DNA from: Ficedula albicollis
Taxonomy: Eukaryota; Chordata; Aves; Passeriformes; Muscicapidae
DNA: 64,000 nucleotides
Direction: 5' to 3'
NCBI RefSeq assembly: GCF_000247815.1
Contig: NC_021686.1
Location: 7,479,537-7,543,536 of the forward strand
The notes under the pieces were generated by a model. It saw only the letters and a program-made list of their open reading frames with translations, was not told the DNA's origin and searched no databases. Made by a program: the position numbers and the translations under genes. Positions 54,381 through 64,000 of this stretch are shown here, piece by piece. Each line of letters opens with the position of its first letter. Within the stretch, counting starts at the first letter, position 1.

Positions 54381-57104
54381 CTGAGGGGCCAGCGACTTCT
54401 CCCTTCCTTTCTCCCTCGCTCCCTCTCTCTCTCTTTCTCCCTTCCAGCCTTTTTGTGGGGCTCTCCCTCCTCGCATCAGCCCCGCCGCAGAGCCGACCCC
54501 CGCCTCGCCCCCCTCACCCGCTCCTCGCCATCCCTTACATAAGAGACTTCCCGCCTCGGCGGGCGCTCCCCACAGGTGCGTCTCCAAAAGCACGGGAGCT
54601 TCTCCCCGCCCTGCCTTCCTCAGCCCTCAGCCCGCGCCGAGCGGGGTCGGGGGCAGCCCGGCCGGACTGGGCTGGGCGAGCCGGGGACAGCTCCGCGGCA
54701 GGAGAGCTCCTCTGCCGATAAGTAGAGCGCTTCTTCTCCCGGGAACTCCTCTCCGAGCGCTCTCCTGAGACGCACTCACCTGCGAGCCAAGGGCAGGTGC
54801 CGCGGGCGGAGCGGCGTCCATGGGCCGCGCCTCTGCCAAGGCCGGGCGGGAGCGGGCGCTGCCCTGGCCCCGGCGTGCCCAGCCCAGGTACAGGGGCTCG
54901 CAGTGCGCGCTGCCGAGCACGGCTTTGTCTGCTAAACATGAGCTGCTCCTGCACATCATTTATTTAAAAATCTCCTTATAATGTCAATCAGTTGGCTCCA
55001 GAGGACACGGTGAGGCAGCGGGTGGTTTGCGAGATACAGAACTGAAATAACTTCCCCCAAACAGAGAACTGACTCTGGGAAAGACTTTTTAGTGATTCAC
55101 TCTTCATCCCTGTTACTTAACTCTCTCATCTCTGTCATTTGGTTCAGCAGTAACCTGTGCAAGTAGCAATAATATTATCCTGAATACTATGCTGCCACCA
55201 AATGTAGGAAATAAGCCCACTATGGCGTGATTTAACAGTGTGGGCTGGTGCCACTTCCCTTCTCCTCGGGGCCCTCTGTGAGCGCCTTGCCGTGGCCTCG
55301 TGGGCTGCTCTTGGCTCTGGGGAAGGCTGCTGTGCTGGGGCTCTGCCATGCCAGCCTGCCCTCCCTCTCCCTCTGCATCCCTGGCACTCTTCAGGAACTT
55401 GGGCCAAGCCCGTGTGCAGTTGTTACGTGGTAAATAAACAGAAAGGTGAGGCAGAGGACAAAGCAGACGTTTGGAATCGGAGAGGGCTGTAGTTAGCTAA
55501 TTGCAATCCTTTGCCTTCTCTTAAAAATAGATTCTAAGTACAGTGATGATTCCACTGAACAGTTTGACAGTAAGCCTGGCATCTTTGTCCAGGAGGTAGG
55601 TTAGAAAGCCCCTTTATTTCTCAGCAGAGAAAAACAATCAGTCCCAGCCAAAAAAACAGCCTTTCTGGGTTTTAATATTTAATTCTTAAAACCTCCACCT
55701 CATCAACATCCCCTTTCAAGTCTCCTCTGAAATCATATCATTCCTCCCTTGTGTATACTTTTCTCTGCTATTATTTATTATTTAACACTTTGTGATGCAG
55801 TTTGTGCTGAAAATACTGCACAAAATGAATCTTTTCCATACTTCTTATTGCATCTAGAGACATTTAAGGTCCAGTCTGTCAAGCACTTAAGATTATGCAA
55901 GTTTCCCTGTTGATTTGACGGCTAAAAAGCTGCTTAAATATTTTGCATGATTAGTGCTATACATGTGCGGAAATAATAACATCCAAAACCGATTTATTTT
56001 ATGGGTTATTAATCCTGACTAAATATGATACAAGTTTCTTGTTTTGCTGAGTTCCTAGGGTTTTCCTTAAGAATTCCCCTACAAAAAAGAAGCCTGAAGG
56101 ATTTAGGCTAGAACCTGACATCTGTGGGATTCAGGTCCATGAGATCAGAACTCAACCCTGAGTGGCATGTGCTTGGGAAAAAACAGGAGGGAGATCAAAC
56201 CTCCTTGGAAAAAAAAAAGCATTTTCTATAGCACAAGGAGATTTTGGATCAGACCCATGGAACCCAGAATCCATAAATCATGCCATCCTTAATTAATTAT
56301 GAGTTACTTCAATTGTTATGCTCTTTCTCCCAGTTAGTTGTATTAGTAGTGAAGTTATTTTAGCTGTATCATGTCTTAGAATTCTAATAGCAAACTGGAG
56401 TTGTTCTAGATTGGGATACAAACCCTTTTTACTAGACCTGTGGCAGTGTGCTCTAATGGCTTCATAGCACTATATTTCTAAGAACACCTGCATAACCAAA
56501 ATATAAACCCATTAGCTGCAATAACAGAAATAAAACTAATGAGAGAAGTATTACACACAGTACTGAGGCAGGTTTTGGGTCATTGTGTGATTTTATAAAG
56601 CTTTTCGTTATAAAATCAGTCAATAAATGTCTCATTTATTTCAGTTATGCTTAACAAGTTGAGAAACATGAAAGATTTCCCCATTCTGCACCATCACCTT
56701 CCACTTTTAAGACTTGAAGAATTTTGAGACTTCTCTTTTTGGCATTGCTTTAAGGCAGGTAATAATTATCTACTTTTCTACAGATTTATCCCATAAGGAA
56801 TGTTCTTTGCCTCTGAAATAACTAAGAGGATGAATGTTTCAACCTGAACCTACAGAGTTCTCTTTACTCAAGTGAATATCCATTTAATTAAGTGCAATTC
56901 TTATTTTAGACACCAGTCGTATACTAAATTCTTGTTATATTTTCTCCTTAATTTCTTTGACTTGTTTTCACCAAGATGATGTGAATCAATGGCAATGCTT
57001 GTGGTTCAACTTCAATCTACAAAATAGGCACCTCTTCTGGTAAATTCAGTAGCAATGTATACTCATGTCACATGGAAGCTGCATATACTCTGTTTATTGA
57101 ATTC

Positions 57105-57810
57105 TGTGTGGAATTGTACACAGAACTGATTCTTGTAGGGTTTTTAATGTAAATGAGAGAGTTTGAAAAAGAGTAAAATTAGGGGAGTCAGTGAGTTAAC
57201 CTGAATGTTGGGGTGGTAGCAAATATGAAAAGTACAGAACAACTAGACCATATGTATGGCTGCTGCAGATGGCCACAACAGGACCAGGCCAGCCAGGGAG
57301 TCCATGGTGTAATATATAGAGAGACAGGAATGATGGAATTCCCTCGAAACAAAGAACTTTTAATGTAAAAATAACAAACGTAGAAACTGCAAGAGACAAC
57401 TTCCAAAGACCTGGAAACCCAATAAGCACAGAGGTACAGAGCGGATGGAGGGTACAATGTGTGGAATTGTACACAGAACTGATTCTTGTAGGGTTTTTAA
57501 TGTAAATGAGAGAGTTTGAAAAAGAGTAAAATTAGGGGAGTCAGTGAGTTAACCTGAATGTTGGGGTGGTAGCAAATATGAAAAGTACAGAACAACTAGA
57601 CCATATGTATGGCTGCTGCAGATGGCCACAACAGGACCAGGCCAGCCAGGGAGTCCATGGTGTAATATATAGAGAGACAGGAATGATGGAATTCCCTCGA
57701 AACAAAGAACTTTTAATGTAAAAATAACAAACGTAGAAACTGCAAGAGACAACTTCCAAAGACCTGGAAACCCAATAAGCACAGAGGTACAGATCGGATG
57801 GAGGGTACAA
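57105..57810. repeat. Two-copy tandem duplication, 353 bp
   Basis: Copy 1 (57105-57457) and copy 2 (57458-57810) abut exactly. As read they differ only at G57441 versus T57794. The duplicated unit forms part of a possible LTR-like element read on the minus strand. Confidence 0.92.
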
Positions 57811-57980
57811 GATCCAATCAATAACAAGGATAAGGAACAGAACCATAGATGTAGCTGGCAATTAACCAACCATATATCAAAACCAAGAACAACACCCCAT
57901 TTGTAGCAAACTGGTTAACATGTTAGTTTCCATGAGACAACCCTTCTCTCTGTTCTCTCATCATGATGTAAGGATGTCCT
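57188..57980 (-). mobile_element. Possible solo-LTR-like element (uncertain)
   Basis: Read on the minus strand from about 57980, the DNA has an order seen in retroviral-type LTRs. There is a start resembling TGTCTCATGG, CCAAT-like motifs (TTGATTGG, TTATTGGG), and then ACATTAAA as a possible polyadenylation signal followed by a short GT-rich segment. No internal gag, pol or env frame is present. Boundaries, target-site duplications and family are not established, and part of it is doubled by the 353-bp duplication. It could equally be unique DNA. Confidence 0.25.
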
Positions 57981-59440
57981 TTCTCCTAGCTAGGTGTCTC
58001 CCAGGGTTTGAAGCTGAAGCTCTCTGCATCTGCAGGTGAAGCCAGCTCCCTGTCCACCCCAGTTTCCACACACATGGAGCAACTGCAATTATTATATCAA
58101 AATTCTGTATTTAATTTTTGTTGATAATAACAGTGTCAATGCAACCTTTGAGTCTTTCCCTAGGACTGATTACCTGAGAGTAATAGTCCTTTTGATTACA
58201 GAGAGAATAGTCCTTTGCTGAGTACTGAGTCAATGGAGCTTTCTAGCCAACCATTAATTCCCATAAAATCCCTATAGCTCAATCATTATTATTAACAGAC
58301 ATTCCAGAGCTGTGAATATCTGTCAAAACAAAGCAGCTAGACAGGCCTGATCTCAGGCAATATTGATGTGAAAGGTATTTTGCGATAAGAAATGTCATGT
58401 GGAAACTGGAATGAAGCAGTCAACGTCTGTTTCCTTGGTAGTCATTTCATGCTGTAGTGGGGTGTCTGGATGTAGATACAAAACGTTTTCTGGCTGGACA
58501 ACAGAAGTGATGATTCTCCTGTGCCAGACCAAGTGGCGCCAGGCTTGCAGTCACTGTCTTTAAAAGAACAGTTAGTTCAGTGGTGGAAGATGTCTGCTGG
58601 CCAGCGTTAGGGGAGCTTAGACCTGGAAGAAGTGTCTTAGCAGACATAAGTTAAAGAACTCTTTCAAGAAAGAGTTAAAGAAGTGTGTTTTACCAAGGAG
58701 GTTACAAGTGACATAATGTTTATAGATACTGAAAAAAGTCCTATGATTCACAAATACTGTAAACACCCTGAATCACACAACACAGAAGTTTGTTTTCAAC
58801 AGCTCTACATTCATGAATTCCTGTAGATCAGGCAGGCCCATTTGCTTCTACCGAATTCTGTCACTCCTCAATCAGCAGTGTCCTTCCCCAGTGATACTAG
58901 TTTTGCTGGGTGGTTAAAATTCATTTGGTTTTATAAGCCTTTGCTCTTTTTACCAAAAACTGAAATCATTAGTGTATCAGTACAGCAATGTGTGAAATCC
59001 CAACCTGTATTGTGTTGACACTAAATATACTTCTGCTTTTATAAATAGTGAGCACAAATCTTCTAACTAACCTTTCACTTTTCATTTAAAAAGATACACA
59101 TACGGGCCAGGACAGAAGCAGCTTGTTCTTATAATTTCATGGATTCATAGCAATTTTAACAGGAACATCTCACAAACATTGAGCATTTCTTTGTTATTGT
59201 CATCAGATCTCAAAAAATAAACTTTGCACGTAGCAAAGGGATCACCATCAAGAGATTTTCACCATCAATAAGCCAAGAGGCGCTGCATGAATGAATAACC
59301 ATGAGAGACTTGGTTTTACGGCTTACTGAGGAGGAATATAATTTATTGCAATTTATAATGTAGAAATTACCTTTATAACCTAACATTTTTCTCTTCAGTG
59401 TTCTTGTAAAACCTAAACTGTAGTAATGACATGGGTTGGA

Positions 59441-59584
59441 TTTGAGGCAGGCAGTAACATCAACCACATTTGGAGTGGACTTTATGAAATCCCAAGAGTT
59501 CTTGTAGCTAATTTTGAGGCAGGCAGTAACATCAACCACATTTGGAGTGGACTTTATGAAATCCCAAGAGTTCTTGTAGCCAAT
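59441..59584. repeat. Two-copy tandem duplication, 72 bp
   Basis: The unit at 59441-59512 is repeated at 59513-59584 with one visible mismatch near the right end (TAGCTAATT versus TAGCCAATT). It abuts a second, unrelated duplication. Confidence 0.88.
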
Positions 59585-59696
59585 TCAAAGTTAATTCAGA
59601 AATTAGATTAAAATCACATAAATGTAGAAGGTAAATAGAGTCAAAGTTAATTCAGAAATTAGATTAAAATCAGATAAATGTAGAAGGTAAATAGAT
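59585..59696. repeat. Two-copy tandem duplication, 56 bp
   Basis: The unit at 59585-59640 is repeated at 59641-59696 with one visible mismatch (ATCACATAA versus ATCAGATAA). It begins where the 72-bp duplication ends. Confidence 0.88.
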
Positions 59697-62264
59697 ACTT
59701 GCAATACTTGCAAATAAACATACAAGAGGAAATACGTGTATAGTGCAAATGTCTTCAGTATATGGCAGTGGGAAAAAAGTGCCAACATGTCTAAAGCAGC
59801 TTGCAGCAGTGTAGCTGGAAAATGAGCTGTGCCCTCGGGTTTGCCTGTTGCACAGCTACTCCTCTGATCCTGAACAAGGAAAGCTGACAGCCAGTTCCTC
59901 TCTTTGGTTAAACTGATGTTACTTTTGAATTGTAGCAGTATTGCAAGTACCTGTGAACAAGGTACGTTTCTGCTTGTTTTAAATTAGACTGACATGGAAT
60001 TTAGATCTGGAATGATTGACCGGGTGTTTGAGGATTACTGCAGCTGACAAAGAAGGCTCTGCAGATCATTGCAAACTCCTGCCAACAAAATCTTTATCTT
60101 GTTAACAAAAAAGAGAAAAGAAGAAAAAGAAAAAAAAAGTAAAAACAAGGCTACATAGGATCAAAAAATTGGAACTGCTTTTGTATCTTTCAAACTGAAA
60201 AGGAAACCACCTTTGTTCCCATGAGCTCAATTTTTCAAGGCAGAAAGGAAGCCTTTCTAAACAGGCCTAAAATAGCATTAAAAATTATCAAGGTTAAAGT
60301 GAGTATAATAGGCTGTATACTGTGCCTGAGCATAGAGAAGCTGTGCTTAGATATAGAACAAGACACATAGGAGAGAAAATTTTTTGATCCTTTGCTGTTT
60401 GACTCTGGAATATGTTAGACCAACTGAGGAGCTGATCTAACCAATACCTCTTCTGAAACTCCTCAGCAACTGAGATAAAGAGTTAGACAAGTTTACTCTA
60501 CAATGTGCATTCTTCAGGCCTGAACATCCATGGATGGAAGGCAGAGCAAGAAGTCAAATCGATGAGTCAGTTAAAGTCTGTCAGTTTCAGCACTAATAAC
60601 CCTCAAGGGCTATAGAAGTGAGCTGTAAACCTCAGAAGTGAAGAACTTGCTGTTCACAGAAATGTGAAGTTACTGTATCACTTAACTAACAAAATATTTT
60701 AGCCACCATATATTTTGCATGTCTTCCAAAATGTTCTGTCAAGCTACCAAAACCAAAAATTCTTACTGAAAATTAGACCTTTTTAGTGTGCTTCCCTGAT
60801 AATAGGCTTTAATGATGTCTCCCTGTATCACTGTCACAACATGCCCATCAGCAGCTTGATGTATTTTGAGTCTTATATATAGTACTAATATATAGATGCA
60901 GGAACTTTCAGATTTATGAATAAGAAAATTTCTCTTGACAGTTCCATTTTTAGAGGATGCTAACTGTTTAAAAGATGCTCAGGATTTAAAAATGCTAAGT
61001 CATGAGACAGATGAAATAAGTGGCACAAAGTAATAATGGTCAGAGTTCTGTGATACCTTTTTAATTCCATGACACAGTTATCAGTGTCAGATGATGCTGT
61101 CACCAGTTTTTAGGTGACTGTCAGATTCACTTATGTGACTGTAGACCTGGTCAAGAGGGTCAGATGTGGTTGACAAATGTTAAACATCCATGGACCAACT
61201 CAGTATCTACTAAATCCAACAACTGTCTTCTCACTAATTTAAAATGGAAACTACACTGCACTGAGTGATTTTGCTCAAGAGATGCTGAATAATCACAGTT
61301 TACATGAAACCACCAGATGTCTGAGTGGTCAGTACATCTGAAAACCAGGTCACATATTTGAAAGCCCAATAATGAATTCAGAAGTTACATTTAGGCCCAT
61401 ATGTTAGAAAGCTGTTGACGTGCACAAATACATACACAGGTTCCAGACCATGCTTTCAGGCAGATGGTAGCAACTGTCCCTTCTTGACTCCACTTGACAG
61501 CCAACTGTAAAGAGCAGTGCTAAAGCTGGCTCCAAAGGGATTTGCTTCTCTGTCCTTTAGCATGATAGCCAGTGAGAAGAAATAACCTATAAACCAGGTA
61601 TACTGACAGATGGGCCAAAAACCCAGGAAGATTTCAAGATGGAAGAGTAAATGCCATTCCTTATACTTTCTTTCTAGACAGCATTCTGATAATGCTAACA
61701 GTATTCATCATTGATATTTCTGAGCACAGTACAACTCTGTTACACCTACATAAATGCAATATCTATCTAGAACATCTGTCTAGGTATTCTGTTGTACTAT
61801 CTTGAATGAAAATCATCAATCTAATTTCCTTGCTCTTTGCATAAAGCCAATATTAAACTGAAAATTTAATGCTTAGAGTAAATAATGTGTAGCAGAACAT
61901 TTTTAGTAATTTTTTGGTGGTTTTATAACATAGATTTGCCTAGAGGTTTTTTTTATTATTGTGAAAGTGCAGTGATCCCACAGCTGGATAAATAATAGGA
62001 CAAATAAAAGGATTTTAACTGCAATGTGAAATGCACATAAGGGAGTCTTAAGAAGTGCTGCATAAAGATGCTGACAGCAGAATCTTGTGGTATCTTTTTG
62101 TTGTAGTGTTTACTTAAATCAGCAGATTATATCTAACCTGCTAAATATAATCTAATGTTAATAACATATTTAGGATATCTGTTCCCTAATACATATATTT
62201 TGGAGATTATTCCAGAGTACAATAAGGTTAAACACATCACAAAACACTGGTATCTGAGAGTACA

Positions 62265-62597
62265 GTTTCAGAATGGATTGTTTAATCTGTAATCGATATA
62301 GGCAAGTAACTCAGGTGTAAAATGTAAAGAAGCTGTAAAAGGAATATTTCAGTCTACTATGGAAATAATATATATATGTATATACTTATAGATAGTTACA
62401 CACACACACACATATATGTATATATATGTTTCAGAATGGATTGTTTAATCTGTAATCGATATAGGCAAGTAACTCAGGTGTAAAATGTAAAGAAGCTGTA
62501 AAAGGAATATTTCAGTCTACTATGGAAATAATATATATATGTATATACTTATAGATAGTTACACACACACACACATATATATATATACACACACACA
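62265..62597. repeat. Two-copy duplication, 163 bp, ending in (TA)/(CA)n
   Basis: The unit starting GTTTCAGAATGG at 62265 recurs at 62428. Each copy ends in a TA/CA microsatellite, and the two differ in the microsatellite part (CATATATGTATATATATG versus a longer TATA-CACA tract). This looks like two length alleles of the same locus in tandem. Confidence 0.88.
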
Positions 62598-63211
62598 GAG
62601 GCACATATATAGGGCCAGTTGTAACAGAATACTTGGTAAGAGGACAACTCTCAATTTTCTTGGATGTGTGCAGGAATTAGTCTGTCATTCATTCCTACAC
62701 ACCTGACAGAAAGCTGGCCTTTTGAAAGGCAATTTTGTAATCTCTATACACTTTGAACCCACAAATAGGATTTTCCAGTTTAACAAATTCTCCCTGTGAA
62801 TTTAGATTGATCTACTTTAAAAAAAAACAAATAAACCCTAAAATTTAAAAGGAAATTGCTTGTAATTTCTATGCAAACTAGAACAGTTGACATGATCCTT
62901 GATAATATGATTAACAAAGAGATAATTTAGATGGCTGAACAACAGGACACTTTGCTACTTAAACAATGAAAGTATTTCAACACATAGAATGACCATAAGT
63001 GAAAAAGAGCAGATATCTCATAATATCCAATTATCCCACTTGTTTCTGTCATAATGTTTAGCTCAAGTTAACAAAAAAAAAAAAACCAAACCACTAAAAC
63101 ACTTGCACAACAAGATCAGAAATAGATCTGCAATGTAAAGCCTCAGCCTGGGTCCAGTTTTCAGTCTTTTTGTCTCATTGCACAGGATGTTTTTAATATT
63201 AGGTCTGTTGA

Positions 63212-63235
63212 CTATCAATAATTAATTATTGATAG
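63212..63235. repeat. 24-bp perfect palindrome
   Basis: The left half CTATCAATAATT is the exact reverse complement of the right half, giving 24 bp of perfect dyad symmetry without a spacer. The centre carries TTAATTA-type homeodomain cores, and the arms carry ATCAATA, a core resembling ONECUT/HNF6-type sites. Function is not shown. Confidence 0.75.
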
Positions 63236-64000
63236 CTGTATGCAGAGTCTTGACTCATTATTATTAACAGGAATATTACCATTAAACTCAATTGAGTGAA
63301 GATTTCACCCTAAGGTACAAGAGTTTATAAGTTTATTCTCATTGACATGTTCTTTACAGGACATAATATTCTATTTGTTTCAATGGGGTAATTTTGTAAT
63401 GCTAGTGTTCTTCATAATGAAAGCAAACCCAAAATCTGACATTAAAGGCTACAGAAAAAAAAACATACAGGAGAAGATAAAGACAAAAATACAAAGGCCA
63501 CAGTCTGATACTTATTATGTGAGAAAATGTAGAAATATTTAAGGAAATAATATTTCTACATACAATACAGCTTAAAGCTCCAGCGCATCTGCTGTACATT
63601 CCTGAAAATGTATTCAGCCAGCTCCCAGGTGTCTCTGTGCATCAATCCATGGAAGCCCAAGGGAGGCACGTTCTGCTGGCACAGGGATAAGGAGAACTCT
63701 CTGGCACATACGCTCAGGGAAGCTGCCTGCACTGCTGGGGAAACCAAGAAAAATCAGCAGTGTATTCAACAACTCTTATTTCCACCTCCCTGCCTCTGTC
63801 CATCCTGAGCATCTTCTCTGTGCCCTGTGTAAGAGGATGAGGGCTCCTCCTCACTCCCTTCATGACCTTTCACTAACTCCAGCTGGAATTTTCTGGGACA
63901 AGAGAAGAGTAATCTCTGTATCATATACAGATACAATTGTCTTGGCAACTGGCATACAGCTGTGGAGTTGATTCCCTGAGGAATCTCAGCTTCTTAAGAA

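Larger units (their letters stand above)
54961..64000. other. SHISA9 upstream flank, no gene recognised
   Basis: AT-rich DNA beyond the CpG island. I found no open frame with recognisable protein similarity on either strand and no clear RNA gene. A GC-richer patch at 55230-55400 gives short overlapping frames with no family signal. The region holds two-copy duplications (57105, 59441, 59585, 62265), a possible LTR-like element near 57.2-58.0 kb, A/G simple repeats near 60105-60140 and a palindrome at 63212. Remaining stretches show nothing I can name. Confidence 0.6.

Noticed and set aside
59426..59611. Repeat protein with a duplicated 24-residue block
   Set aside because: Produced by the 72-bp two-copy duplication. 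No start context or homology supports translation.
63556..63747. Minus-strand frame after a good acceptor-like TTTCCCCAG near 63740
   Set aside because: The frame opened by the acceptor meets a stop soon after, no good donor is seen, and the peptide is not recognised.

Overview
This is a vertebrate genomic window, most likely avian or at least sauropsid. The evidence is AT-rich intronic DNA with few interspersed repeats, a degraded CR1-type LINE (the main LINE of birds and other sauropsids), and one recognisable gene with vertebrate splice sites. Nothing suggests bacterial coding density. Almost all open reading frames in the window are chance ORFs in non-coding DNA.

The one gene I can support is SHISA9 (CKAMP44, an AMPA-receptor auxiliary membrane protein) on the minus strand. 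Exon 1 (CDS 52788-53311) encodes the signal peptide, cysteine-rich ectodomain, transmembrane helix and first cytoplasmic residues. Exon 2 (45524-45651), a 128-nt exon that I found by reading the minus strand, encodes the next 42 residues and is joined in the correct phase. Intron 1 is about 7.1 kb. Intron 2 runs from 45523 towards the left edge. I found no later exons, so the 3' part of the gene probably lies outside the window.

Layout: 1-45523 is SHISA9 intron 2 as far as can be seen, with a CR1 fragment at about 16.8-17.5 kb, simple repeats and many two-copy direct repeats. 45524-53311 is exon 2, intron 1 and exon 1. 53312-54960 is the GC/CpG-rich promoter and 5' region, broken by a 568-nt pure C run. 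54961-64000 is the upstream flank, without a recognisable gene but with a possible LTR-like element and more two-copy duplications.

The strongest unexplained signal is structural. Three uninterrupted poly-C runs (408, 415 and 568 nt) sit inside a microsatellite, an A-tract and the CpG island. About 16 places carry exactly two near-identical direct copies (units from about 42 to 1,033 bp), several differing by a single base or one indel. Together these look like short-read gap-filling and unmerged-allele artefacts rather than a new biological system, although real recent tandem duplications cannot be excluded from sequence alone. I did not find a convincing novel biological system.
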